Both the position numbers and the translations under genes were made by a program. Positions 35,791 through 43,853 of a stretch of DNA of 64,000 nucleotides are shown piece by piece (the stretch's first letter is position 1; each line of letters opens with the position of its first letter). The notes beneath the pieces are model-generated. The model ran no database searches. It was not told the origin of the DNA and saw nothing but the letters and a program-made list of their open reading frames with translations. The DNA is from CAYVTM01 sp964454645 (lineage in GTDB: Bacteria; Bacteroidota; Bacteroidia; Sphingobacteriales; Sphingobacteriaceae): assembly GCA_964454645.1 (NCBI GenBank), contig CAYVTM010000004.1, positions 124,001-188,000 of the forward strand, given 5' to 3'.

Positions 35791-36453
35791 TTACTGTTTA
35801 ATCGCTTTGAGTTTTTCTTTTACAAAGTTTAATTGTTCCTCCGGACTTAAAAAGCTATTATCAAGAATGATGGCGTCATCAGCCTTTGTTAAGGGGCTTT
35901 CTTTACGGTGGGTATCTTCGTAATCACGCATATTCAGATTCGCCATCACATCATCCAGTGAAAGCTTATCACCTTTCTCCAAGAGTTCTTTATACCGGCG
36001 TTGGGCACGAATCATGGGATGGGCAGTCATGAAAATTTTTAATTGGGCATTGGGAAAGACAGTTGTGCCGATATCTCTGCCGTCCATCACTACATTCATA
36101 TTTTTTGCCAATGCCTGTTGCTGTTTTACCATGGCAACACGAACGGCTTTAATGGCGGAAATACGGCTTACATGCTGCGAAATATACATGCTTCGGATAG
36201 ATTCGCTTACATCTTCATCATTTAAATAAATCTTCTGGCCTTCAAAACGGATATGAATATTTCGCAAAGCTTCTCCAACCGCTTTTGTATTTTCCGTATC
36301 TATTTGATGCTCCATAAAATAATAGGTAACACAACGGTACATGGCTCCGGAATCGATATAGGTATAGGCTAAGTCTTTTGCTAAAGCCTTTGCTAAAGTA
36401 CTTTTACCGCAAGATGAATAACCGTCGATAGCGATGCTTATTGTTTGTGTCAT
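35791..36453 (-). CDS. cmk: Cytidylate kinase
   Basis: Phosphorylates CMP and dCMP with ATP. It has 220 residues. The P-loop is IDGYSSCGKSTLAKALAKDL, the NMP-binding region includes YIDSGAMYRCVTYY, and VVMDGRDIGTTVFPNAQLKIFMTA is the cytidylate kinase hallmark. The lid is around RAQRRYKELLEKG. Its own promoter (TATTTTTG at 36471-36478) is seen. The next gene on this strand is rpsA, in the widely conserved cmk-rpsA order, though rpsA has a separate promoter here. Confidence 0.96.
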   Translation of the reverse strand: MTQTISIAIDGYSSCGKSTLAKALAKDLAYTYIDSGAMYRCVTYYFMEHQIDTENTKAVGEALRNIHIRFEGQKIYLNDEDVSESIRSMYISQHVSRISAIKAVRVAMVKQQQALAKNMNVVMDGRDIGTTVFPNAQLKIFMTAHPMIRAQRRYKELLEKGDKLSLDDVMANLNMRDYEDTHRKESPLTKADDAIILDNSFLSPEEQLNFVKEKLKAIKQ

Positions 36454-36470
36454 GGAGCTGCCTTAGCTTC

Positions 36471-36478
36471 CAAAAATA
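36471..36478 (-). promoter_or_regulatory. cmk promoter -7 element
   Basis: TATTTTTG on the minus strand, matching TAnnTTTG, 17 bases before the cmk ATG at 36453. No -33 TTG at the ideal distance. Confidence 0.5.
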
Positions 36479-36568
36479 GTATTTTTTTCAGATTTATGAT
36501 GTATCAGCCTTACAAGCTGAAAGGTTAATGCTTACTTGGCGCATATACTCTTTCCGTTCAGAGAAGAA

Positions 36569-37621
36569 TTAAATTTTCCTCCGGATAAAATCATTCGGGT
36601 TTACCGAAAGGCTGAACATATTGGTAGACCCCGCCAGATGATAACGGGCGCTACCGTAGGCAAAACTAATTTTCTTGATTTTTATTCCGAGCCCCCAGGA
36701 GAAACCTACGGTTGCATTCCGAGCCGGTATGGTTAATTCTTTTCTGCGTTGATGGTTGTATCCCACACGTACATTGAAATTGGGGGATAGGATTAATTCG
36801 GTTCCTATAATTACATGACGTGCTAATTTGTCGGCGATTGTATAATCTTCTTTAATAGGTTCACCTGTTGCCAGATCGATCTGTTGGCTTTGTCCGTTCG
36901 GATCCTGATAGGTTAAATCGAAACGCTGGAGATTGTGCAGGGTGAGTGAAAAACGAAAAGGGGCATGTTTTAGTTTTTTAGAAAGCCCGAATTGTGCTTC
37001 AAAGGGTAGCGATTCTCTTTCACCATAGAAAGTTCGTGTTTGTGTACCTATATTTTTTAATACGAATGCAGCAGTAAAGCCATTCACCGTATCGATATAG
37101 GTTCCCGACAAATCTGCCATAACCGCTCTTGCATTATACGATTCGAAATGAGAGAAAACGGTTTTCAATGCAGCACCATAAGCGAAGTTGTTGTAGGCTC
37201 TGCCGTAACCGATATGCACAGCATTTTCCCCCGCAGTAAATTCCCCCAGCACATCGCCCCGGTCGTTGGTATGTTCAAAAGTTCCGTAATCAATATATTG
37301 AATGCCGATAGAAAAGGTGCCGACATTTTTAAAATGTTGTGCTGTAGCAACGTATCCGTATTGTATATCCGAAAAATAATTAGCAACATTCAAGGCAAAC
37401 TGATTATCCATTTTAGGATTTAATAAAGATGGATTCTGATAAGCATTGTTCAAATCATCGTCGTAGATCGATATAAGATTTCCGCCCAATGCGGTAATCC
37501 GTGCAGAAGGAGCAAGTGTTAGAAATTTATACCCGGCATAGCCACCTGTTTGGGCTGAAGCATTCAAGCCGGTCAGCATCAGTATGATAATTGAAAAATA
37601 AGCGGGTAGCTTTAAAGCCAT
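36569..37621 (-). CDS. porQ: Type IX secretion system protein PorQ
   Basis: Outer-membrane beta-barrel protein of 350 residues with a signal peptide ending ASA|Q (about residue 23). The N-terminal mature part GGYAGYKFLTLAPSARITALGGNLISIYDDDLNNAYQNPSLL is characteristic of PorQ, which belongs to the PorV/FadL-like group of T9SS shuttle/attachment proteins. PorQ cooperates with PorU, PorV and PorZ in cleaving the sorting domain and anchoring secreted cargo. It sits directly upstream of cmk, a frequent arrangement in Bacteroidota. The presence of a T9SS cargo protein at 47-50 kb in this window supports an active system. Confidence 0.9.
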   Translation of the reverse strand: MALKLPAYFSIIILMLTGLNASAQTGGYAGYKFLTLAPSARITALGGNLISIYDDDLNNAYQNPSLLNPKMDNQFALNVANYFSDIQYGYVATAQHFKNVGTFSIGIQYIDYGTFEHTNDRGDVLGEFTAGENAVHIGYGRAYNNFAYGAALKTVFSHFESYNARAVMADLSGTYIDTVNGFTAAFVLKNIGTQTRTFYGERESLPFEAQFGLSKKLKHAPFRFSLTLHNLQRFDLTYQDPNGQSQQIDLATGEPIKEDYTIADKLARHVIIGTELILSPNFNVRVGYNHQRRKELTIPARNATVGFSWGLGIKIKKISFAYGSARYHLAGSTNMFSLSVNPNDFIRRKI

Positions 37622-37720
37622 ATTTTTATTTATTTTGCAATAACGCAGAAACGAAGATAGTTATTATTTCAGATCTTAATAAATGAGGGAAGTATTTTCG
37701 TTTCCATACAAATCCATTTC

Positions 37721-38125
37721 ATGCAAGACAATTTATATAAAAATAATATTCGCTATCAGAGTTCCCGAAGCGGAGGGAAGGGTGGGCAGCATGTCAATAA
37801 AGTATCGACGAAAGTTTTATTGCTTTTTGCTTTTGAGAATTCTGCTGACTTAACGGAAGATCAAAAACAATTAATCCGGGAACGATTAGGCTCGCGCTTA
37901 TCGGCAAGCGGCGAATTGCAGGTCTTCTCCGATGAAACCCGTTCGCAATTCATGAACAAGGAAAAGGCTTATCAGCGTTTACGCGTTTTATTGGATAAGT
38001 GTTTTAAACAAGATAAGCCTCGTAAAGCTACAAAACCAACTAAAAGCTCGCGGGAGAAACGCTTGAGTGATAAGAAAAAATTATCGGATAAAAAAAGCAG
38101 CAGAAGGTTCGGCAGAGAATCCTGA
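37721..38125 (+). CDS. arfB: Alternative ribosome-rescue factor (ArfB-like peptidyl-tRNA hydrolase)
   Basis: Release-factor-like protein of 134 residues. The catalytic GGQ lies at residues 21-23 in SRSGGKGGQHVNKVSTKVLL. It lacks the codon-recognition domains of RF1/RF2 and ends in a Lys/Arg/Ser-rich tail (about residues 97-134), which in ArfB enters the empty mRNA channel of stalled ribosomes. Length and layout match E. coli ArfB/YaeJ (about 140 residues). It converges with the RecD-like gene, only two bases between the stops. Confidence 0.9.
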   Translation: MQDNLYKNNIRYQSSRSGGKGGQHVNKVSTKVLLLFAFENSADLTEDQKQLIRERLGSRLSASGELQVFSDETRSQFMNKEKAYQRLRVLLDKCFKQDKPRKATKPTKSSREKRLSDKKKLSDKKSSRRFGRES

Positions 38126-38127
38126 GT

Positions 38128-39549
38128 TTAAACTTCCAGAAACCTGCGATCAAAATTGACCAGGAAGAGCTCGGACTGAGCTCGTGTAACAGCTGTGTAC
38201 AGCCAGCGGATAAATTCTTTGTTGATCATCTCTTCGGTCAGATACCCCTGATCAATAAATACAGCTTTCCATTGCCCGCCCTGCGATTTATGACAGGTAA
38301 CCGCATACGCGAATTTAATTTGCAATGCATTAAAATAGGGATCTTGTTTTATTTTTTCGGAACGTTCTTTCCGGTTTGTAATATGCATATAATCTTCTGC
38401 GATCTTTTCGTATAAAAGTGTTTGCTCGGCATAACTTAAATTGGGCCCGTCGTTCGTAAGTGTATCGAGTAATACCTTTGCCGTAATAACAGGTTCGTCG
38501 GGGTAATCGATGAACTGTAAACTTGCTTCTGCGAAAGTAAATCCATAGAGTTCTTGTTCCCCGCGTATGCGTATCACTTTTGCCGTATCTCCATTAGCAA
38601 TAAAACTTATGTTAGATGTTTCGGGTAACCAGAAATAATTATTCTTTACAGTCATAACCTGGTCGCCGGTAGAGATTGCTTCTTCCCTGTAAAGAATGCG
38701 GCTGCGGATGTTTTGATTGTATAGGTTTGCATTTTTATTGGAACGGCAAATAATCAGGGTGTTTTCAATTCCGTATTTATCGTAGGCATAATTTATTCCA
38801 TCAATCAACCGTTCGCCCGTAATAGAATAAAAATCCTTAAACCCTTTGGTGCTGAGCTTTGGCGTGAGTTCTTTTTCATCCGATAAAAGCCTGCGTAAGG
38901 AGGTCGCATTGTGTAATATGCCCGATTTTTTTTCCTGACGCATCACTTCCTGCAATTCGAAATTCGGTACCTGTAAGCCGAAACGTTCTTCGAGAAAGTT
39001 TTTGTTTAAAGCCGGACTCTCACCCGAACCTACCGGCGGGAGTTGCGCATTGTCTCCGATAAAAATCAATTTGCATTCACGGCCGGATTCATATACGAAG
39101 CGAATCAAATCACTTAAAATTCCGTTGCCGAACTGTAAGCGATCGATGTCGTTTGAACCCTCTGCAATCATGGAGGCTTCGTCGATAATAAAAATAGTTT
39201 TTTGATGCGGATTCTTAGCCAGGCTGAGTTGAAATCCAAGCTCGTTGCTTCCTTTATGCTTATATATTTTCTTATGGATGGTGAAAGCAGCTTTTCCGGT
39301 ATAGGCTTGCAAAACTTTGGCAGCTCTACCGGTTGGTGCTAAAAGTACCGAGCGATACCCGAATGCAGGTAGCGCTTTTACCAATGCACTTAGTACCGTT
39401 GTTTTTCCGGTTCCGGCATATCCCTTCATAACAAATGCCGACATCGGTTCGGAATCTGTTATGAACTGTTCCAAAGCAATAAACAGACCTTGCTGATCCT
39501 GAGTAGGTTTATGTTTAAAATGTGCCGCTATGCCTTTGCCAGGTTCCAT
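38128..39549 (-). CDS. RecD-like ATP-dependent DNA helicase
   Basis: Superfamily 1 helicase of 473 residues. Walker A is GYAGTGKTT at residues 43-51, Walker B is IFIIDEASMI, motif III is LIFIGDNAQLPPVGSGESPA, and the C-terminal UvrD-like part has VTCHKSQGGQW and RWLYTAVTRAQ. It lacks the long N-terminal domain of RecD2 and the RecBC context, so it is better called RecD-like than exonuclease V alpha chain. It is divergent from the DUF3822-rsmD operon; this arrangement recurs in Bacteroidota as far as I know. Role in repair or replication is inferred. Confidence 0.86.
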   Translation of the reverse strand: MEPGKGIAAHFKHKPTQDQQGLFIALEQFITDSEPMSAFVMKGYAGTGKTTVLSALVKALPAFGYRSVLLAPTGRAAKVLQAYTGKAAFTIHKKIYKHKGSNELGFQLSLAKNPHQKTIFIIDEASMIAEGSNDIDRLQFGNGILSDLIRFVYESGRECKLIFIGDNAQLPPVGSGESPALNKNFLEERFGLQVPNFELQEVMRQEKKSGILHNATSLRRLLSDEKELTPKLSTKGFKDFYSITGERLIDGINYAYDKYGIENTLIICRSNKNANLYNQNIRSRILYREEAISTGDQVMTVKNNYFWLPETSNISFIANGDTAKVIRIRGEQELYGFTFAEASLQFIDYPDEPVITAKVLLDTLTNDGPNLSYAEQTLLYEKIAEDYMHITNRKERSEKIKQDPYFNALQIKFAYAVTCHKSQGGQWKAVFIDQGYLTEEMINKEFIRWLYTAVTRAQSELFLVNFDRRFLEV

Positions 39550-39610
39550 ATACGAATTAAGTGTATTTTATTCAATTCCTGAGAAAAGATACAGGTTTTC
39601 TAAAAAATGA

Positions 39611-39618
39611 TACTTTTG
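39611..39618 (+). promoter_or_regulatory. Promoter -7 element of the DUF3822 gene, apparently leaderless
   Basis: TACTTTTG matches TAnnTTTG and ends four bases before the ATG at 39623, so the transcript should begin at the start codon. Confidence 0.6.
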
Positions 39619-39622
39619 TAGC

Positions 39623-40480
39623 ATGAGCCAGTCTTTATTAGCTTCGGTAAGTAAAATTGAAAAAGTGGATGAAAGCTTTTATTTTGATAAGAATGCAACA
39701 CTTCATTTGAATTTTACTTTTGACCAAAACTATTTCAGAGCAGTTGTCTTCAATGACGACCGAAATAAGTTTGTTTTACAAGCCGAGTTTGAATCGGATG
39801 ATATTCCGATGGCTATGAAAGAGATTATCGAGAAGACAGATTTCCTTCAGAAGGAGTATGAAACCGTTCGATACATTTGCCATTCGCCTATTTCTACTCT
39901 CATTCCCGAAGTTTTATTCGACCCGAATAAAGAGACGGAATATTTAGCGTTTAATCAGGATCTATCTCCCGCACATCTGGTATATTCCAATAGTATAAAA
40001 GTAAATCAAAGCCGTTTGATATATGGAATTCCTTCCACTGAAGCTGCCTTTGTGCGTACCCGCTTTTCACAAGCTAAATTAGTGCATTCTGCTGTTCCTT
40101 TTATTGAATCTTTACTCTTGCTGAATAAAAATACAGAAGGTAAAAAGATGTACATCCATGCAGGAAAACATCAGATAGAACTGGCAGTGATACAAAACGG
40201 CGCATTACAATTATACAATCAGTTTGAATACAGAAGCCCTGAGGATTTTGTATATTTTCCCTTATTTGTTTCTGAACAATTACAATTAAACCCTGAGCAA
40301 ATTGAAGTGTATTTGATGGGAGCAATTACCAGGGATTCGGAGTATTTTGAAATCATTTATAAATATTTCCGCAACGTTTCACTTATGCCTCGTAACGAGC
40401 GTTTCGAATATGCTTATAAGCTTGAAGAGACAGATGCACATCGTTATTTTCAATTATTTGCATCGGAGCTATGCGCATAA
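39623..40480 (+). CDS. DUF3822 family protein
   Basis: Cytosolic protein of 285 residues without signal or membrane segment. The pattern of beta-rich stretches (LHLNFTFDQNYFRAVVFNDDRNKFVLQAEFE; KMYIHAGKHQIELAVIQNGALQLYNQFEY) and its location directly before rsmD match the Bacteroidota DUF3822 family, which looks like an actin-like ATPase fold without a demonstrated function. Its 3' end overlaps rsmD by 10 bases, indicating translational coupling, so a link to ribosome assembly is plausible but unproven. It has a leaderless-type promoter. Confidence 0.8.
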   Translation: MSQSLLASVSKIEKVDESFYFDKNATLHLNFTFDQNYFRAVVFNDDRNKFVLQAEFESDDIPMAMKEIIEKTDFLQKEYETVRYICHSPISTLIPEVLFDPNKETEYLAFNQDLSPAHLVYSNSIKVNQSRLIYGIPSTEAAFVRTRFSQAKLVHSAVPFIESLLLLNKNTEGKKMYIHAGKHQIELAVIQNGALQLYNQFEYRSPEDFVYFPLFVSEQLQLNPEQIEVYLMGAITRDSEYFEIIYKYFRNVSLMPRNERFEYAYKLEETDAHRYFQLFASELCA

Positions 40481-41016
40481 TCAGCGGCAAATATAAAGGG
40501 CAACGCATCCCGGCATCTAAAAATTTACCGGTGCGGCCAACAACCGATCTTGCGAAAGAGTCATTGTTTAATATTCTCTCTAACCGTTTAGATTTCGATT
40601 TGATAAAAGTATTGGATTTATTTTCGGGTACGGGAAATATAAGTTATGAATTTTATTCGAGAGGAGTGAGGACAATAACAGCCGTAGATGCGAGTGAGAA
40701 ATGTGTTCGCTTTATCAAAGAAACAATCCGTAAATTTGGCATGGAAGGAATAGAAGTGTATAAGTCGGATGTGTTTAAGTTCCTGCCCCTATTGCGTGAA
40801 CCTTTTGATTTAATCTTTGCCGATCCTCCCTACGATTTAGACCGGTTACCCGAATTGCCCGATGCTGTTTTTAAAAATAATTTGCTGAGCGAAAACGGAA
40901 TTTTAATTATTGAACATGCCTCTTCGCAGCAATTACAGTCGATTGAGGGCTTTGAAGAAAGCAGAAGGTACGGACAATCTTCTTTTTCTTTTTTTAATAA
41001 GCCAAATGGATTGTAA
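40471..41016 (+). CDS. rsmD: 16S rRNA (guanine(966)-N2)-methyltransferase
   Basis: SAM-dependent methyltransferase of 181 residues that modifies G966 of 16S rRNA. The start MRIISGKYKGQRIPASKNLPVRPTTDLAKESLFNIL is the RsmD signature, the SAM-binding motif is VLDLFSGTGNISYEFYSRG, and the catalytic motif is FADPPYDLD. The gene overlaps the DUF3822 gene by 10 bases. In many relatives coaD follows closely; here an unrelated 139-residue gene and about 270 bp of non-coding DNA separate them. Confidence 0.94.
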   Translation: MRIISGKYKGQRIPASKNLPVRPTTDLAKESLFNILSNRLDFDLIKVLDLFSGTGNISYEFYSRGVRTITAVDASEKCVRFIKETIRKFGMEGIEVYKSDVFKFLPLLREPFDLIFADPPYDLDRLPELPDAVFKNNLLSENGILIIEHASSQQLQSIEGFEESRRYGQSSFSFFNKPNGL

Positions 41017-41107
41017 CTTTGGTTAGAAAAAGACGAATGGTGTTTGTTAGGTAGCAGTAATCTTTCAATAGACCCGTAGACATGCCGAAATCTTTAAAAG
41101 AAAATTA

Positions 41108-41527
41108 ATGGAAAAATTTACGACAACTGATACAATAGGAATTATCTTTTCTATTTTGTCTTTATCATTTGCAGTTTGGCAATATTTACAGAACAGAAGA
41201 ATAAAAAAATTAATTGCACTTGAAGCAGTTGAATTACATATTAACATTGCTAAAGCTCTTGGAGCTACACAAGCTGCAAAGACAGAAATAGCGAATGGGA
41301 AATCTCCAAGTTTTGAAGTCGGTAGAGCAGAAGGGCTATGTCAAGCAGTTCTTTACGAAAGCGCAAAACTTTACTGTAATTTAAAAGGTACTAAAATTGA
41401 CGATATTGATGATTTAATTAAAAACGGTCAATTAGAGAAGGGTTATAAAGATATTTACTATTCTTTTTCCGATACAAAAAGAGGATATTTTGGAAAGATT
41501 TTAAAAGGATTCATAAATTTTTTTTAA
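41108..41527 (+). CDS. Hypothetical membrane-anchored protein, probable insertion
   Basis: Protein of 139 residues: one N-terminal transmembrane segment (about 10-29, IGIIFSILSLSFAVWQYLQN) followed by a basic stop-transfer NRRIKK and a soluble helical domain (EAVELHINIAKALGATQAAKTEIANG). No domain family is recognised. It sits between rsmD and coaD in a stretch more AT-rich and Lys-rich than its neighbours and flanked by odd non-coding DNA with repeats, all consistent with a recently acquired accessory gene. Coding potential is supported by length and the clean membrane-anchor-plus-domain layout. Confidence 0.6.
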   Translation: MEKFTTTDTIGIIFSILSLSFAVWQYLQNRRIKKLIALEAVELHINIAKALGATQAAKTEIANGKSPSFEVGRAEGLCQAVLYESAKLYCNLKGTKIDDIDDLIKNGQLEKGYKDIYYSFSDTKRGYFGKILKGFINFF

Positions 41528-41538
41528 AAACTACTAAC

Positions 41539-41690
41539 ATGCTTTGCATAATGGCGGGTGACGTGATAACTTGTGGTTTTTGGGTTTTGTTTTAGTTTTG
41601 TGATAGAAGACAGTTTTGCGATCAGTAAACAGCTACTGATACAAAACCGCAAAACGATTATGAAATAACCATACAAATGCTTTGTAATAA
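41539..41690. repeat. Repeats between the inserted gene and coaD
   Basis: ATGCTTTGCATAA at 41539-41551 is echoed by AATGCTTTGTAATAA at 41676-41690. Between them an interrupted inverted repeat joins GTTTTGCG-ATCAGTA (41613-41627) with TACTGAT (41634-41640) and CGCAAAAC (41648-41655). A GGCGGGTGACGTG string lies at 41553-41565. The stretch has no gene and may mark an insertion boundary. Confidence 0.45.
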
Positions 41691-41707
41691 ACACAAATAA
41701 TAAACAC

Positions 41708-42175
41708 ATGAAAAAAGCCCTCTTCCCGGGATCATTCGATCCGATAACACTGGCACATGTAGATATCCTGAAAAGAGCTTTACCGCTTTTTGATAAAGTG
41801 GTAGTAGGTATCGGGCTGAACAGCACCAAGCAATCGTTCTTAACTGCCGGGCAACGCGAAGAAATGTTGAAGCGCGTGTTTGCTTCCGAGCCCAATATCG
41901 AAGTAGTTACTTATTCGGGATTAACAGTCGATTATTGTAAGAAAATAGGAGCGCAATATATGATCCGTGGTATTCGCTCAACCTCCGATTTTGAGTACGA
42001 AAAAGCGATCGCGCAGATGAATCATGCCATGCACCCCGAAATTGAGAGCATTTTTGTTTTAAGTAATCCGGGATTTTCGGCAATCAGCTCTACCATTGTT
42101 CGCGACATACTTCGTAATGGTGGAGATATTACACAATTTGTTCCGGCAGAAGTGGCGAAAATGTTGATGCAATAA
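41708..42175 (+). CDS. coaD: Phosphopantetheine adenylyltransferase
   Basis: Transfers AMP from ATP to 4'-phosphopantetheine, the fourth step of coenzyme A synthesis. It has 155 residues, a normal length. The nucleotidyltransferase motif near the N-terminus is FPGSFDPITLAHVDIL, with His in place for ATP binding; IRGIRSTSDFEYEKAIAQMN and the ISSTIVRDI motif complete the signature. It converges with a lipoprotein gene, leaving a four-base gap. Confidence 0.96.
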   Translation: MKKALFPGSFDPITLAHVDILKRALPLFDKVVVGIGLNSTKQSFLTAGQREEMLKRVFASEPNIEVVTYSGLTVDYCKKIGAQYMIRGIRSTSDFEYEKAIAQMNHAMHPEIESIFVLSNPGFSAISSTIVRDILRNGGDITQFVPAEVAKMLMQ

Positions 42176-42179
42176 TAAA

Positions 42180-42578
42180 TTAATAGATTCTGATTGAATC
42201 GTTTTTCATAACACCATTCATAGAATTGAACACAAAATAATACATTCCTCTGCGCTTAGATGTAAACGAAACAAAGGTGCTGTCGTCGAAGATAATTGCC
42301 GCACAGTTAGCATCTACGGGATATTTTGTATATACTGCTAAGTGCGCTGTGTCGAATGTTTCCTCTAAGGTATATCGCGAAATTCTTCCGCATCCGTTGG
42401 TGATCACAGCAATCGCTTTGAAATTTATTTTATCCCCCAGGCGGATACTGTCGGGTAAATGAATATGTTTTACAAAAGCTTCCTGCTCTGTATATTCTTT
42501 TACTAATTCATCTTTCCTGCATGAGCTGAGCAATGCGATTGAAATACTCAGAAGTACAATATATTTTGTCATATTCAT
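42180..42578 (-). CDS. Hypothetical lipoprotein
   Basis: Small predicted lipoprotein of 132 residues: hydrophobic signal ending ALLSSC with Cys20, then RKDELVKEYTEQEAF and a beta-rich mature part with HLPDSIRLGDKINFKAIAVITNGCGRISRYTLEE. Such short single-domain lipoproteins with an Ig-like look are common in Bacteroidota; no family is assigned. It follows the Nudix gene on the same strand with a one-base gap and is presumably co-transcribed with it. Confidence 0.65.
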   Translation of the reverse strand: MNMTKYIVLLSISIALLSSCRKDELVKEYTEQEAFVKHIHLPDSIRLGDKINFKAIAVITNGCGRISRYTLEETFDTAHLAVYTKYPVDANCAAIIFDDSTFVSFTSKRRGMYYFVFNSMNGVMKNDSIRIY

Positions 42579-42579
42579 T

Positions 42580-43179
42580 TTATAATCTTACAGTTTCTAA
42601 TACATCCAGAATAGAAGGATAGGTATTTAATTTTATAGGTCCCAGTTCATTTTTTTTTAACCAAAGCGCTTCGGTAATATCTTCTTCGAGCTGAGGTACA
42701 AGCACTTGTTTAAGTGCAGTCATCTTATACCAAGCCGATTGTTTTAAGATAGGACTTTTCTTTTCTGTATAAATATGATAAGTATTCAGAATTTTTTCTT
42801 TCAGGATTATATCCTGTAAACCGCATTCTTCTTCCACTTCCCGGATAGCGGCTTCGTGTTCCGATTCTCCCGGGTCGATTTTACCTTTGGGCAGATCCCA
42901 TTTCCCCTTTCTGAAGATAAATAAGTACTCTCCTTGCTCATTTCGAACTAAACCACCTGCTGCCTGTATAAAAATCACCTGATTTTTAAGCCTTTCAAAA
43001 CTTTTTTCAGGTTCATGCGTAATACAAATCCAGCCTTTATGTGCAAAAGTTTCGGGTGCTGGCAAAGAATTTAAATCAATTGATTCAGAATTGATTGCTA
43101 AAAAATCATCCGGCTTTTCCGGTCTTTCACTTTCTTTACAAAGAATCAGCGGTTTTTCGTTAATATAAATTTTATACAT
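42580..43179 (-). CDS. Nudix hydrolase
   Basis: Nudix pyrophosphohydrolase of 199 residues. The Nudix box fits GX5EX7REUXEEXGU: it begins GKIDPGESEHEAAIREVEEE and ends CGL at about residues 120-142, giving the Mg2+-binding Glu cluster. An extra N-terminal portion of about 80 residues (MYKIYINEKPLILCKESERP) precedes it. The substrate is unknown: a nucleoside diphosphate derivative is the general expectation. The start at 43179 is chosen from the MYKIYINEK sequence; it is only 8 bp from the opposing pyrE start. An alternative in-frame ATG lies at 43188, on the far side of the pyrE start. Confidence 0.87.
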   Translation of the reverse strand: MYKIYINEKPLILCKESERPEKPDDFLAINSESIDLNSLPAPETFAHKGWICITHEPEKSFERLKNQVIFIQAAGGLVRNEQGEYLFIFRKGKWDLPKGKIDPGESEHEAAIREVEEECGLQDIILKEKILNTYHIYTEKKSPILKQSAWYKMTALKQVLVPQLEEDITEALWLKKNELGPIKLNTYPSILDVLETVRL

Positions 43180-43182
43180 TTG
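43175..43182 (+). promoter_or_regulatory. pyrE promoter -7 element overlapping the Nudix start
   Basis: TACATTTG on the plus strand fits TAnnTTTG and ends four bases before the pyrE ATG at 43187. The same bases include the Nudix start codon (CAT at 43177-43179), so the two genes share this site in opposite directions. Confidence 0.6.
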
Positions 43183-43186
43183 CAGC

Positions 43187-43846
43187 ATGGTTAATAAGAA
43201 GGAAACAGCGTTAAAAGTAGCAGAATTTTTGCTCCAAATCAAAGCCATTAAATTGCAGGTGAAAAATCCTTTTACCTGGGCTTCCGGATGGAAATCTCCT
43301 ATTTATTGTGATAATCGGATTACCCTATCTTATCCTCCCGTACGTACATTTATACGTCAGCGCTTATCGGAAGTTATTAATGAAGAATATGCCAGCGTAA
43401 ACCTGATTGCAGGAGTAGCAACTGCCGGGATTCCACAAGGGGTATTGGTTGCACAGGAATTAGGTTTGCCGTTTGCTTATGTACGTTCGGCTCCTAAAGA
43501 TCATGGAATGAATAATATGATTGAGGGAGAGGTTAAGGAAGGCCAGCGTGTAGTAATTGTGGAAGATCTTATCTCTACCGGAAAAAGCAGTCTAAAAGCT
43601 GTAGAAGCACTACGTGCAGCAGGGTGTGACGTATTGGGTATGGTATCGATATTTACGTATGGTTTCGATATCGCCGAGGAAAATTTCCGTAAAGCAAATT
43701 GCCGTTTTGTATCTTTAAGCAATTACAACGATTTAATTGATCAATCACTGGAGTCGGGTTTTATTTCCGAAAAAGATGTGGATATATTAAAGGCCTGGAG
43801 AGAGGATCCCGCTAACTGGGGGCATACCGCTCAAACCACTTCCTGA
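43187..43846 (+). CDS. pyrE: Orotate phosphoribosyltransferase
   Basis: Fifth step of UMP synthesis: orotate plus PRPP gives OMP. It has 219 residues. The PRPP loop is VVIVEDLISTGKSSLKAVEAL, and the orotate-site regions KNPFTWASGWKSPIYCDNRI and GVATAGIPQGVLVAQELGLPFAYVRSAPKDHG are typical. The start MVNKKETALKVAEF at 43187 follows a leaderless-type promoter. A START-like gene follows after seven bases and is likely co-transcribed. Confidence 0.97.
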   Translation: MVNKKETALKVAEFLLQIKAIKLQVKNPFTWASGWKSPIYCDNRITLSYPPVRTFIRQRLSEVINEEYASVNLIAGVATAGIPQGVLVAQELGLPFAYVRSAPKDHGMNNMIEGEVKEGQRVVIVEDLISTGKSSLKAVEALRAAGCDVLGMVSIFTYGFDIAEENFRKANCRFVSLSNYNDLIDQSLESGFISEKDVDILKAWREDPANWGHTAQTTS

Positions 43847-43853
43847 ATGCTAT

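Noticed and set aside
41046..41052. GTTAGGT as an integron attC end
   Set aside because: A lone seven-base match; the matching RYYYAAC partner and stem are not found, so no attC feature is called.
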